Below, piece after piece: positions 26,920 through 36,346 of a DNA stretch of 64,000 nucleotides (position 1 is its first letter; the number at the start of each line of letters is the position of its first letter). The notes under the pieces are model-generated. The model saw only the letters and a list, made by a program, of their open reading frames with translations, made no database searches and had not been told where the DNA came from. A program made the position numbers and the translations under genes. Where the stretch lies: positions 1-64,000 of the forward strand of contig CAKNIU010000002.1 of NCBI GenBank assembly GCA_930980675.1, in the 5' to 3' direction. Origin of the DNA: an uncultured Clostridium sp. GTDB taxonomy: Bacteria; Bacillota_A; Clostridia; TANB77; CAG-508.

Positions 26920-28506
26920 ATGATAACTATAATAATTGCAATACTATTAATACTAGTAATTATATATATATTAAAAAGAATAAAACATTCAAAGAAAAAA
27001 GTAATTTTACAAGTAGGCCCTTCACTCAAAGACAAGGGTGGAATGGTGACTGTAATGGAATCTATTATAAATTCACCACTTTCAAAAAAATACAATATAA
27101 TTCATATACCAACATATGTATATGGAATAAAATTCCTTTTATTTTTTGCTTCAATTTTTAGAATTATTTTTTATAAATTAATTTATAGAGTAGAATTAGT
27201 TCATATTCATATGGCTTCTTATGGAAGCTTTTATAGAAAATCTATTATTATTTCATTATGTAAAATGCTACACATAAAAGTAGTACTACATTGTCATGGA
27301 GCGTGTTTTGAAAAGTTTTACGATAGTGTAAAAGAAAGTAAAAAAGAATACATAAAAAAGACTTTTGCTAAAACTGAAAAAGTTATAGTTTTATCAGAAA
27401 GCTGGAAAGAATTTTTTAAAACGATTGTTGATGAAAATAAAATAGCTGTGTTATACAATTCAGTAAATGTTCCAAATAAAATAGACAGAAACGACTTAAA
27501 TAAAGTTCCAACAGGGCTATTCTTAGGAAGAATAGGCAAAAGAAAAGGAGCTTATGATTTAATTGAAGCCGTAAAAGCACTGAAAAATGAAGGAATTACG
27601 CTAAAAATCCTAATGGCAGGCGATGGAGAAATCCAAAAGGCTAAAGATATAATTAAAAAAGAAAATATTGAAGATAGAATTGAAGTTTTAGGATGGATAG
27701 ATAATAAACAAAAAGAAGAATATTTAAAATCTTCGGATTTTTACATACTTCCTTCATATGATGAAGGAATGCCGATGTCCGTTTTAGAAGCAATGAGTTA
27801 TTCATTGCCAGTTATAACAACTGATGTAGGAGGAATACCAGAAATAATACAGAATGAAGAAAATGGGATTTTGATTAAACCAGGGGATAGTAAAGAAATA
27901 GCCAAAACAATAAAGCAATTATTAAATGATGAAAAACTAAGACAAAAAATATCGAAAAATGCATATAAAACTATATATAATAAATTTAACCTAGATAATT
28001 ATATAAATTCATTAGATAAAATTTACAAAAAAATAAAGCGTAAAAATATAAAGGTTTGTCTAACATCTTCATCAGGTGGACACTTTATGCAACTAAAGCA
28101 ATTATTTAAAGCCACAAATCAATACAATACATTTATATTTACAGAAAAAAATGAAATATCAAAAGGATATAGCAATAAATATAAAATGAATTATTTAATA
28201 CAACAAGAACGAAAAAATGTAGGTTTTATTTTTGAATTTTTATATAATATTATAAAAGCATTTATTATAATTTTTGCAAAAAATCCTGATGTAGTAATTA
28301 GCACAGGTGCTGGAGCAACTACATTTGTGTGCTTATTTGTAAAAATATTTGGTGGAAAAGTAATTTATATAGAATCATTTGCAAAAATAAATAGCAAAAC
28401 AATAACGGGAAAAATAGTATACAAATTTGCAGATGAATTTTATGTACAATGGGAAGAAATGAAAAAGCTATACCCTAAAGCAAAATATAATGGGGGAATA
28501 TATTGA
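26920..28506 (+). CDS. fusion of a GT4 glycosyltransferase with an Alg14/PssD-like subunit
   Basis: A 528-residue protein. After a membrane-anchor N-terminus, residues 28-370 form a GT4 (GT-B fold) glycosyltransferase: GPSLKDKGGMVTVME, GLFLGRIGKRKGAYDLIEA, and the nucleotide-sugar site YDEGMPMSVLEAMSYSLPVITTDVGG. From about residue 376 begins an Alg14-like domain: VCLTSSSGGHFMQL, then PDVVISTGAGATTFVCL and IYIESFAKINSKTITG. Alg14-type proteins anchor and activate the catalytic Alg13 partner, which is the next gene, overlapping by one base. The two halves are usually separate; the fusion suggests two consecutive sugar additions by one complex. TAGGAG precedes the ATG. Confidence 0.88.
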   Translation: MITIIIAILLILVIIYILKRIKHSKKKVILQVGPSLKDKGGMVTVMESIINSPLSKKYNIIHIPTYVYGIKFLLFFASIFRIIFYKLIYRVELVHIHMASYGSFYRKSIIISLCKMLHIKVVLHCHGACFEKFYDSVKESKKEYIKKTFAKTEKVIVLSESWKEFFKTIVDENKIAVLYNSVNVPNKIDRNDLNKVPTGLFLGRIGKRKGAYDLIEAVKALKNEGITLKILMAGDGEIQKAKDIIKKENIEDRIEVLGWIDNKQKEEYLKSSDFYILPSYDEGMPMSVLEAMSYSLPVITTDVGGIPEIIQNEENGILIKPGDSKEIAKTIKQLLNDEKLRQKISKNAYKTIYNKFNLDNYINSLDKIYKKIKRKNIKVCLTSSSGGHFMQLKQLFKATNQYNTFIFTEKNEISKGYSNKYKMNYLIQQERKNVGFIFEFLYNIIKAFIIIFAKNPDVVISTGAGATTFVCLFVKIFGGKVIYIESFAKINSKTITGKIVYKFADEFYVQWEEMKKLYPKAKYNGGIY

Positions 28507-28991
28507 TGATATTTATAACACTAGGAACACAGAGATTTCAATTTGATAGAGTTTTAAAAGAAATAGACAAACTTATAGAAAATGGAAAAATAAATAAAGA
28601 AAATATACAGGTTCAATGTGTGTATAGTGAATATGAACCAAAAAACTTTAAAACTTTTAAATTAAAACCTCAAGACGAAATAGACAAAATAACAGATGAA
28701 GCAGATATTATAATTACACATAGTGGTACAGGAAGCATAATAAATTCACTAAAAAAGCAAAAGAAAATAATTATAATACCTAGGCTAAAAGAATATGGTG
28801 AACATGTAGATAATCATCAAATGGAACTTGCTAACGTATTTGGTCAAAAATTTGATATTCCAGTTGTAAAAGACATGGACAATCTTTATAATGCAATAGA
28901 ACATATAGATGAGTATAAACCAAAAAAGTGGAAAGAAAATAATGATGGACTAATTACTGCAATAGAAAACTCTATTGATAAATTATTATAG
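28506..28991 (+). CDS. Alg13/PssE-like glycosyltransferase catalytic subunit
   Basis: A 161-residue GT28 C-terminal-like protein: MIFITLGTQRFQFDRVL at the start, DIIITHSGTGSIINSLK (UDP-sugar binding) and RLKEYGEHVDNHQMELA. In PssD/PssE and Alg14/Alg13 pairs this subunit holds the active site and needs the other for the membrane acceptor. The start ATG 28506 shares its A with the TGA of the upstream fusion gene, whose C-terminal half is the Alg14-like partner. GGGGGA lies 7 bases upstream. Its 3' end, including the stop, is duplicated in tandem (see 28974-29033). Confidence 0.88.
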   Translation: MIFITLGTQRFQFDRVLKEIDKLIENGKINKENIQVQCVYSEYEPKNFKTFKLKPQDEIDKITDEADIIITHSGTGSIINSLKKQKKIIIIPRLKEYGEHVDNHQMELANVFGQKFDIPVVKDMDNLYNAIEHIDEYKPKKWKENNDGLITAIENSIDKLL

Positions 28992-29033
28992 TTATAAATT
29001 AAAATTGATAAATTACTATAGTTAAAAATTGCA
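28974..29033 (+). repeat. 30-base tandem duplication over the stop of the Alg13-like gene
   Basis: Two copies of ATTGATAAATTA(T/C)TATAG... at 28974 and 29004, 30 bases apart, matching at 25 of the first 27 positions. The duplicated copy lies after the stop codon and is not translated in frame with the gene. It is a local replication-slippage product. Confidence 0.6.
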
Positions 29034-29078
29034 AATAAAAGCAAAATATAAATCTAAAAATATTGTGGGAGAAAATTT

Positions 29079-29960
29079 ATGATTACAGAAAAACTTAGAG
29101 ACATTTACAGAAGTTTAATGGCGGTTATTTCAAATATATCACCAACTTTGACAAGTCAAATTTATTATTTTTCAAAATTTAAGAAAAAAATAAACTTGAA
29201 AAATCCACAAACATTTAATGAAAAGCTTATGTATCTTAAACTAAACGAATATGAACATAATGAATTAATAACTAAATGTTCAGATAAATACAAAGTAAGA
29301 GAATATGTAAAAGAATGTGGACTAGAAAACACATTAAATGATTTGCTAGGTGTTTATAATAATGCTAATGAAATAGACTTTAGTAAGTTTCCAAATCAAT
29401 TTGTATTAAAATGCAATCATGCATCAGGATTTAACATAATTTGTGAGGATAAATCTCAACTTAATATAGAAAAAACAAAAAAGAAATTAAATAAATGGTT
29501 AAAAACAGATTATTGGAAATATGTTGCAGAAATGCAATACAAAAATGCAGACAAAAAAATAATATGCGAAAAATATTTGAAATCAAAAGATGAAAATAGT
29601 ATAGAAGACTATAAAATATATTGTTTTAATGGAAAACCAACAATATGCTTAGTTTGCATTGGTAGAAACTTAGGAAAACCAAAAAAATTCTTTTTTGACC
29701 AAGACTGGAACTTGTTAAAAATAAATAAAGACAGTAAAGAATTATCAAATGAATATGTAATAGAAAAACCAGCTAATATAAATGAAATGTATGAATATGC
29801 AAAAAAATTATCAAAACCATTTAAATTTGTTAGAGTAGATTTTTATAATTACAATGGCAAAGTAATATTTGGAGAATTAACCTTTACTCCAGCTGGATGC
29901 ACAAGTACAAGCTACATTGATAACTGGGATCAAAAATTGGGTGAAATGTTAAATATATAA
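29079..29960 (+). CDS. TupA-like ATP-grasp protein
   Basis: A 293-residue protein of the ATP-grasp TupA family, frequent in capsule and teichuronopeptide loci. Landmarks: NPQTFNEKLMYLKL, KYKVREYVKECG, the ATP-binding QFVLKCNHASGFNIIC, and near the C-terminus FKFVRVDFYNYNGKVIFGELTFTPAGC with acidic metal ligands. The family is thought to join an amino acid or peptide to a glycan using ATP, but the exact substrate here is unknown. It starts 87 bases after the Alg13-like gene. Confidence 0.85.
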   Translation: MITEKLRDIYRSLMAVISNISPTLTSQIYYFSKFKKKINLKNPQTFNEKLMYLKLNEYEHNELITKCSDKYKVREYVKECGLENTLNDLLGVYNNANEIDFSKFPNQFVLKCNHASGFNIICEDKSQLNIEKTKKKLNKWLKTDYWKYVAEMQYKNADKKIICEKYLKSKDENSIEDYKIYCFNGKPTICLVCIGRNLGKPKKFFFDQDWNLLKINKDSKELSNEYVIEKPANINEMYEYAKKLSKPFKFVRVDFYNYNGKVIFGELTFTPAGCTSTSYIDNWDQKLGEMLNI

Positions 29961-29969
29961 AACTTAAAT

Positions 29970-29983
29970 GTTACAATTCACAG
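29970..29983 (-). repeat. minus-strand, one-mismatch copy of the TGTGAATAGTAAC motif
   Basis: Read on the minus strand this is TGTGAATTGTAAC, one base different from the copies at 43-55 and 11091-11103. It lies in the 100-base gap before the GT2 gene. Confidence 0.3.
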
Positions 29984-30060
29984 CTTAAATAATTTGCTTA
30001 AGCTTCAATATATATTCTTTCACATATTAGTAAAATTTTAATAAAAGAGAGGATTTAAAA

Positions 30061-31023
30061 TTGGAAAAGATAAGTGTATTAGTGCCAATTTATAATGCAG
30101 AAAAATATATAGAAAAATGCTTAGATAGTATAGTAAATCAAACATATGAAAACATAGAAATAGTATTAATAGAAGATGGTTCAACAGACAATTCTCTAGA
30201 AATTATAAAAGAATATTCAAAACAAGATAAAAGAATAAAAATAATTTCAATTAAAAATAATGGAGTAGCGGATGCAAGAAATAAGGCTTTAGAAAATGCT
30301 ACTGGAGATTATGTAACTTTTGTGGACAGTGATGATTATGTAGAAAAAGATTATGTAGAAACATTGTATACAAATCTAAAGAAATATGAAGCAGATATTG
30401 CAGTATGCAATTGTTATAACATAATAGAAAAAACAGGTAGCAAAAATTTTAAAACATTTGGCATAAATAAAGTAAAAGAATTTAATAATATAGAAGCGGT
30501 AGAAAATTTATTTTATTATAACTTTTTTAGACACAGCCCATGGGGAAAGCTATATAAAAAAAATTTATGGAATAATATAAAATTTCCAGTAGGAAAAAAT
30601 TATGAAGACTTAGCAACTATTTATAAACTCTTTTTAAAAAGCAAAAACGTTATTTATATTCCAAAAGAAAAATATAACTATTTAATTAGACAAGGTAGTA
30701 TAGTTCACAATGAAATGAAAAAAGAAGATGTAGAAGCTATATTAGAATACACTCAAAAAATTCTGCAAGACATAACTCAAAATTATCCTACGCTCATTCC
30801 ATCAGCGGAATATATGGTTACATACTTAAATTTATCTTTATGGAAAAAAGTACCTGTAGGCAAATATAAAGAATATGACAAAACTATAAAAAATAATATA
30901 AAAAAATATAGAATATCAATTATAAAAAATAAAAAAGTCAATAAAAAACCAAAATGCATGATGCTCTTATCTTTTCTTGGAAGAAGAATATATAGACCAA
31001 TAATCTTAAGAGTAAAAAAATAA
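30061..31023 (+). CDS. GT2 family glycosyltransferase
   Basis: A 320-residue inverting GT-A glycosyltransferase. N-terminal nucleotide-binding VLVPIYNAEKYIEKCLDSI, then EDGSTDNS, GVADARNKAL, and the metal-binding FVDSDDYV with Asp89 and Asp91. It is likely cytoplasmic-side, adding one sugar to the lipid-linked unit; sugar and linkage cannot be read. It starts with TTG at 30061 behind GAGAGG. No membrane helix is seen. Confidence 0.9.
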   Translation: MEKISVLVPIYNAEKYIEKCLDSIVNQTYENIEIVLIEDGSTDNSLEIIKEYSKQDKRIKIISIKNNGVADARNKALENATGDYVTFVDSDDYVEKDYVETLYTNLKKYEADIAVCNCYNIIEKTGSKNFKTFGINKVKEFNNIEAVENLFYYNFFRHSPWGKLYKKNLWNNIKFPVGKNYEDLATIYKLFLKSKNVIYIPKEKYNYLIRQGSIVHNEMKKEDVEAILEYTQKILQDITQNYPTLIPSAEYMVTYLNLSLWKKVPVGKYKEYDKTIKNNIKKYRISIIKNKKVNKKPKCMMLLSFLGRRIYRPIILRVKK

Positions 31024-31090
31024 GATAAAAAGCAGTATCATGAAAGCATACAATTATAAAAGTAAAAATATTAAATAAAAGGTGAGAAAA

Positions 31091-32290
31091 ATGATACCAT
31101 ATATAATTATAATAGCCATATCGACTGCATTAGTATATGCAAGTATAAAAATAGAAGAAAAAACAGATAATAAGTTAATAATATATATTGCAAGAGCAGT
31201 TGCAATATTATTTCCAGCAATTATTGCCGGAATAAGGTATAATGTAGGCACAGATAATGTAGGGACATATAAGAAATTTTTTGATGAAATAGTATCAGGA
31301 GAAATAACATATAGATTAAGAGAATTTGAAATAGGATATGTTCTTTTAAATAAACTAATTATATGGCTTGGAGGAAATTATAATGTATTAATGTTTACAG
31401 CATCATTAATAACAATTACACCAATATATTTTGGACTATTACATTACAAAGAAAAAATAAGTGTTCCACTTGGATTTTTCATGTTTATGGTAATATTTTA
31501 TCAAAAATCATTTAATTTAGTAAGACAAATGATGTCAGTAGCAATTATATTCTTTGGATTCACATATTTAGATTTCAAAGAAGAAGGAAAAGAGCATAAA
31601 AAATATATTATAATACAATGCATAAAATACATTGCATGTGTGCTGATAGCAGGATTATTCCAAAGAACATCACTAATAATGCTAATAATTCCATTTGTAA
31701 AAGAAATGTATGCAAATCCAAAATACAAATTTTTGAGCATAGCTTCATATATAGTTTTAATTGCAATAATATTAAATTTTGAATTTATAGGTCAAATTAT
31801 GGCAAAAAGTGAAAAACTATATTACTATTCAATGTATTTTGATAAAGAAGGAGATACACAACTTTCTATAGCATATTTTATAAGAATAATCCCTGTTATA
31901 ATACCATTTTTCTTTGTTATGAAAAAAATAACAAAAGATAAACAAATGAATTTGTTATATAGCATGACTGTAATAGGATGTATATTGCTATTGCTTGGAT
32001 ATTTAACTTCTACATGGGGAGAAAGAATATCATATTATTTTAGCATTTTCCAAATTGTAATGTTCCCATACTTTATAAGATGTTTAAAAGATAATAAATT
32101 TTTATATATTGCTTCAACAGTTTTAATAATTGCATTCAATTTGGCAATATGGTATTATGATTATATATACATGGGAAGAGATGAAACTGTGCCTTATAAA
32201 ACAATATTTGGCATAAATAGAAACGTAGAGCAAGAAGAAAACAATCTTGTTAATAATTATGAAATAAATATGGTGGAAAAAGTCGAATGA
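31091..32290 (+). CDS. EpsG-family polysaccharide polymerase (Wzy-like)
   Basis: A polytopic protein of 399 residues with about ten membrane helices. GIRYNVGTDNVGTYKKFF near residue 50 is the EpsG-family signature, and QKSFNLVRQMMSVAI follows. EpsG proteins polymerise repeat units outside the membrane. AAAGGTGAG lies just before ATG 31091; a GTG at 31082 overlaps that Shine-Dalgarno and is rejected. Its stop overlaps the start of the next (flippase) gene by four bases. A second polymerase/ligase-type gene exists at 44.5 kb. Confidence 0.85.
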   Translation: MIPYIIIIAISTALVYASIKIEEKTDNKLIIYIARAVAILFPAIIAGIRYNVGTDNVGTYKKFFDEIVSGEITYRLREFEIGYVLLNKLIIWLGGNYNVLMFTASLITITPIYFGLLHYKEKISVPLGFFMFMVIFYQKSFNLVRQMMSVAIIFFGFTYLDFKEEGKEHKKYIIIQCIKYIACVLIAGLFQRTSLIMLIIPFVKEMYANPKYKFLSIASYIVLIAIILNFEFIGQIMAKSEKLYYYSMYFDKEGDTQLSIAYFIRIIPVIIPFFFVMKKITKDKQMNLLYSMTVIGCILLLLGYLTSTWGERISYYFSIFQIVMFPYFIRCLKDNKFLYIASTVLIIAFNLAIWYYDYIYMGRDETVPYKTIFGINRNVEQEENNLVNNYEINMVEKVE

Positions 32291-33751
32291 AAAAGAAAAG
32301 CGTATCAACAAATTATATATACAATTTATTATATCAAATTTTTATCATTATTTTGCCCATAATAACTACACCTTACTTATCTAGAGTATTAGGTGCAGAA
32401 GGAATAGGCATATATAGTTATACTACATCAATAATTACATATTTTACATTAGTAGGATCACTAGGAATAACTTATTTACGGACAAAGGGAACTAGCAAAG
32501 TATCAAGACAATAAAGAAAAATTAAGTAAAACTTTTTTGTCCCTATTTGTGCTAAGAACCATAACGTTGGGGTTATCATGCTTATTATTCCTAGTAGTAT
32601 TCTGCATAAATAATAGATATTCTACATTCTATAGAATACTTATACTAGAAATCATATCAGCAATGTTAGACATTTCATGGTTATACCAAGGTATGGAAGA
32701 TTTTAAAAAAATCACAATAAGGAATTTTATTATCAAAATAACCAGTATTTTATTGATTTTTACTTTGGTAAAAGATGAGAATGGTCTAATTATATATATG
32801 ATAATTTATGTTTTAACTAATGTTCTAGGAAATGGTTCTTTATGGATAAAAATAAATAAATATATAGATTTTAAATTTATAAAAAACATAAAAATAAAAA
32901 AATATATAAGACCAGCAATTACAATGCTTATACCACAAATTGCATCCTCAATTTACACTGTGCTAGATAAAACTATGCTTGGATTCTTATGTAATGATAT
33001 ATCAGAAGTAGGTTATTATGAACAAGCACAAAAAATAGCCAAAATATCACTTACAGTAATAACAGCATTCAATACTGTACTAGTACCCAAAATAGCAAAG
33101 AATTTCTATGATGGTCAATATGAAAAAGTGAATGAATATATGGCAAAAACTTTTAACTTTATTTGGTTTTTATCAGTACCAATGATGTTTGGAATGATTG
33201 CCATTTCTGACAAATTTGTACCATGGTTCTTTGGACAAGGATTTGAAAAAGTAAGCATTCTGTTAAAATGCACCACGCCTATTATTGTATTTATTGCATT
33301 TTCTACAGCAATCGGGTTACAATATTTAATGTCAATAGGAAAGCAAAATATTCATACAAAAAATGTTATTATAGGAGCAATTATAAATACGGTTGTGAAT
33401 TTTTTACTTATTCCGAGATTTACATCTATTGGAGCAGTAATTGCATCAGTTATAGCTGAAGGATTTATAGCTATATCTGAAACAATATACATTGTAAAAA
33501 AAGGTGGAATAAAATTATCAAGTGTATTTAATAAATGTTGGCACTATTTTGTAGCAGGATTAATAATGTTAGTAATTACATATTTTACCGGTACAAATTT
33601 TGATGCAACAATAAGTACAACTGCAATTCAAATAATTGTAGGAATTATAACATATACAGTTATATTAATATTATTAAAAGATGAATTCTTAAAAGAAGTA
33701 ATGAAAACATTAAAAAATAAAATTTCGACAAAATTTTCAAAAAAATGTTGA
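32287..33751 (+). pseudogene. Wzx-type polysaccharide flippase, broken by a frameshift
   Basis: Repeat-unit flippase of the MATE-like MOP superfamily. The first part (32287-32514) reads NYIYNLLYQIFIIILPIITTPYLSRVLGAEGIGIYSYTTS to GSLGI and then leaves frame. The correct frame continues GQRELAKYQDNKEKLSKTFLSLFVL into the rest of the gene, ending at 33751. One extra base at about 32469-32481 (in ACTTATTTACGGACAA) explains it. The intact paralogue at 47771 has the same order (SLGIALYGQREIAYYQNENKK). Either this flippase is dead and the paralogue serves both parts of the locus, or the base is a sequencing error. Downstream codons remain clean for 400 residues, so any lesion is recent. Confidence 0.88.
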
Positions 33752-33777
33752 CGAGATAATAAAAAAAGTTTTATAAT
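33748..33777 (+). promoter_or_regulatory. promoter of the small IPQTG protein gene
   Basis: TTGACG (33748-33753), 18 bases, TATAAT (33772-33777), overlapping the stop of the broken flippase and about 95 bases before the next start. A second TATAAT lies near 33811 without a clear -35. Confidence 0.6.
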
Positions 33778-33872
33778 AGTATTAGTTTAGAAAATGTAAT
33801 AATTTTCTTGCTATAATTTGTTGAAAAACACAAATAATAAAATTAGAGTCAAAAGAAGAAAGGATGAATACT

Positions 33873-34229
33873 ATGAAAAATTCAATGAAGTATGTTGCAA
33901 TTTCAATAGTTATGATTTTTGTAGTTTTATTTTTTACAATGCTAAGAGCTAACGCAGCAAGTATTACAATAACAAATCCAAATCAAAATGGAACAAACAA
34001 CACAAATAGTACAAACAATCTAAATACTAATTTGTTAAATACAAATGCTGCACCAGTAAACAATGCACAAGAAAAAGAAAACCTTGTTAGCGTTAATCAA
34101 ATTAATGACGCAGAAAAAGATATCCCACAAACTGGTGAGACAGATGTTTACATTATAGCAGGTATAGCAGTTATTACAATAGCTGTAGGTGCTTTCGCAT
34201 TTATCAAATCAAGAAAATATGATATCTAA
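33873..34229 (+). CDS. small Asn-rich wall-anchored protein with IPQTG sorting signal
   Basis: A 118-residue secreted protein: signal peptide MKNSMKYVAISIVMIFVVLFF to RANAA, then an Asn/Thr-rich low-complexity stretch, then IPQTG (84-88) followed by a membrane helix (VYIIAGIAVITIAVGAFAFI) and the basic tail KSRKYDI. This is a sorting signal of the LPxTG kind. The start is ATG 33873, with AAAGG nine bases before; the ATG at 33864 directly abuts the Shine-Dalgarno. It has its own promoter and terminator. It may simply coat or space the wall; no enzymatic domain is present. The IPQTG motif recurs in the cohesin-like protein at 57.7 kb. Confidence 0.78.
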   Translation: MKNSMKYVAISIVMIFVVLFFTMLRANAASITITNPNQNGTNNTNSTNNLNTNLLNTNAAPVNNAQEKENLVSVNQINDAEKDIPQTGETDVYIIAGIAVITIAVGAFAFIKSRKYDI

Positions 34230-34271
34230 TTATGTATAAAAATCAAAAAAATAAATAAAAAGTTGCAACTT

Positions 34272-34306
34272 AAAAGAGTATCGGAATAACTGATGCTCTT
34301 TTTTTT
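34272..34306 (+). terminator. intrinsic terminator after the IPQTG protein gene
   Basis: AAAAGAGTATC (34272-34282) pairs with GATGCTCTTTT (34292-34302, one G-U pair) and continues into Ts to 34306. It separates the first polysaccharide part from the second. Confidence 0.88.
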
Positions 34307-34326
34307 GCAAAAAAACAAATTAATGG

Positions 34327-34355
34327 TTTACAAAATATTTATTTAGTGGTAAAAT
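34327..34355 (+). promoter_or_regulatory. promoter of the second polysaccharide part
   Basis: TTTACA (34327-34332), 17 bases, TAAAAT (34350-34355), with TG one base before the -10. The stretch TGGTAAAATTA is repeated exactly ahead of the dockerin gene at 55016-55026. Confidence 0.5.
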
Positions 34356-34388
34356 TAATATTGACTAAAGAAAATAGGAGATAATAAA

Positions 34389-35507
34389 ATGAGTAGTAAC
34401 AATGGAAGAAGAGCAAGAGCTAACAATAATGTAAAAAATAACATGTCAAATAAAAACTATGGAAAAGAAAAGAAACCAAAGTCTAAAAAGAGAAAGGTAC
34501 TAAAAGTGCTACTAATAATATTGGTAGTATTAGTAGTAATAATTGCTGCTGTTTTTGCAGCAGGTTATACATACATATATAGTTTATTAGGAGAAATGCA
34601 ACAAGAAGAAATTGATTTAAATGCAGTTAGCATAGATGAAGCGGTTGCTGATGAATTAAGTGACTATAGAAATATTGCACTATTTGGTATAGATTCTCGT
34701 GAAGATGACTATGGCAGAGGAAATAGAAGCGACTGTATTATAATTGCGTCAATCAATAAAAAAACAAACGATGTAAAACTTGTATCAGTGTATAGAGATA
34801 CTTACTTACTACTTACAGGTAGAAACTTAGACAAAGTAACTCATGCATATTCTTATGGTGGTCCTGAACTTGCTGTAAGTACACTTAATGCAAATCTAGA
34901 TTTAAATATTGAAGAATACGTTACAGTTAATTTTGATGCTGTAGTTGATGCAGTAGATGCATTGGGTGGTATTAGAATGACAATTACTAGTGATGAAGTT
35001 GAATACATCAATAGATATATTGATGGAAACAACAAAATTACAGGACATAATTCTAGTCATATAACAACAGCAGGTACATATAATTTAGATGGTGTTCAAG
35101 CATTAGCATATTCAAGAATTCGTTATACAGCAGGCGGAGATTATAAAAGAACAGAAAGAATGAGAGATGTACTTGAAGCTATGCTTAATAAAGCAAAAAC
35201 ACTAAGTATTAGTGAACTTATTAATTTTGTTAACATTATGCTTCCAAAAATATCTACAAATATAAGTAGTGGAAATATAATTGGATTGGCGCCAGCATTA
35301 ATAAATGTTAATATATCAGAAAGCGATGGATGGCCAAAAAAGACACAAGGTGATACAATTGGTGGCGTTTATTATGGTGTGCCAATAAACTTAGAAAAAA
35401 ACGTAACTCAATTACATGAAGAATTATTTGGACAAACTGATTATGAATGTTCAGAAACAGTAAAAAATATAAGCAATCAAATAATAAATAAAACAGGTAT
35501 ACAATAA
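34389..35507 (+). CDS. LytR-CpsA-Psr family ligase, copy 1
   Basis: A 372-residue membrane-anchored phosphotransferase. LCP proteins move finished glycans from undecaprenyl carriers onto peptidoglycan. The very basic N-terminus (GRRARANN to KSKKRKVLK) is followed by one membrane helix (about 39-62). The LCP domain has NIALFGIDSREDD, RSDCIIIASINKKTNDVKLVSVYRDTYL, DAVVDAVDALGGI, and near its end NLDGVQALAYSRIRYTAGGDYKRTERMRDVL with the conserved Arg residues. It is followed by the priming transferase and a second LCP gene, so attachment and initiation genes open the cluster. Confidence 0.93.
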   Translation: MSSNNGRRARANNNVKNNMSNKNYGKEKKPKSKKRKVLKVLLIILVVLVVIIAAVFAAGYTYIYSLLGEMQQEEIDLNAVSIDEAVADELSDYRNIALFGIDSREDDYGRGNRSDCIIIASINKKTNDVKLVSVYRDTYLLLTGRNLDKVTHAYSYGGPELAVSTLNANLDLNIEEYVTVNFDAVVDAVDALGGIRMTITSDEVEYINRYIDGNNKITGHNSSHITTAGTYNLDGVQALAYSRIRYTAGGDYKRTERMRDVLEAMLNKAKTLSISELINFVNIMLPKISTNISSGNIIGLAPALINVNISESDGWPKKTQGDTIGGVYYGVPINLEKNVTQLHEELFGQTDYECSETVKNISNQIINKTGIQ

Positions 35508-35600
35508 ATTACTATTTATTAAATAGTAAATAGCTTATTTAATACTACGCTAACTATAAAACATTATATTCATTATACTATTAAAAGGGGGATAATAGTA

Positions 35601-36305
35601 ATGGCTGATAATGAAGCAATTTTACTTAGAGATGAAGAAAATGAAGACATTAAGCCGATTATCGTTGAAACAAAAAAGCAAAATATAGGTTACCGATTTA
35701 TAAAAAGAGCTGTTGATATAATAGGAGGTATTGTTGGAGTTATACTTTTAATTCCTATCACTTTAATTGTTGGAGTAATAAGAATAATTAAAAAAGAAAA
35801 CGATGGACCTTTGTTTTACGAACAATTAAGAATTGGTAAAAATGGAAAACAATTCAGGATGTATAAATATAGGTCAATGTGCTTGAATGCAGATCAAACT
35901 TTAAAAGAATATTTAGAAAAAAATGATGAAGCACGAAAAGAATACAAAAAATATAAAAAATTAAAATGCGATCCAAGAATCACTAAAGTAGGTAAAGTGT
36001 TAAGAGCAACAAGCTTAGACGAATTTCCACAATTAATAAATGTGCTTAAAGGTGAAATGAGTTTAGTTGGACCTAGACCATATCTTCCAAGAGAAAAAAA
36101 TGAAATGGGAGAATATTATAATACTATAATAAAAGTAAAACCTGGAATAACAGGACCTTGGCAAATTAGAGGAAGAAGCAATATATCTTTTGAAGACAGA
36201 GTAAAAATGGATTTGGACTATGCACAAAATTCTAGCATAAAAAAAGATGTAATTATTCTTTTCAAAACATTTTCAAAAGTTGTAGACAAAGATGGTGCAT
36301 TATAA
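35601..36305 (+). CDS. priming polyprenyl-phosphate glycosyl-phosphotransferase
   Basis: Starts the lipid-linked repeat unit by moving a sugar-1-phosphate from UDP-sugar to undecaprenyl phosphate. One N-terminal membrane helix (about 35-58) is followed by the catalytic domain: GPLFYEQLRIGKNGKQFRMYKYRSM, VGKVLRATSLDEFPQLINVLKGEMSLVGPRP and KPGITGPWQIRGRSN. At 234 residues it is the short form with no extra N-terminal helices. AAAGGGGG precedes the ATG. It is placed between two LCP genes. Which sugar it uses cannot be told by eye. Confidence 0.93.
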   Translation: MADNEAILLRDEENEDIKPIIVETKKQNIGYRFIKRAVDIIGGIVGVILLIPITLIVGVIRIIKKENDGPLFYEQLRIGKNGKQFRMYKYRSMCLNADQTLKEYLEKNDEARKEYKKYKKLKCDPRITKVGKVLRATSLDEFPQLINVLKGEMSLVGPRPYLPREKNEMGEYYNTIIKVKPGITGPWQIRGRSNISFEDRVKMDLDYAQNSSIKKDVIILFKTFSKVVDKDGAL

Positions 36306-36346
36306 TTATAAATCTAGTATACATAAAATAACGATAGGAATGAAAT

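Noticed and set aside
26904..27161. 85-codon frame at the start of the GT4-Alg14 gene
   Set aside because: It is an out-of-frame overlap of the true gene, rich in Asn and Tyr, with no homology pattern.
35510..35528. TACTATTT/AAATAGTA hairpin after LCP copy 1 as a terminator
   Set aside because: The stem is only A-T rich with a 3-base loop and no T-run, and the following genes are clearly part of the same cluster.
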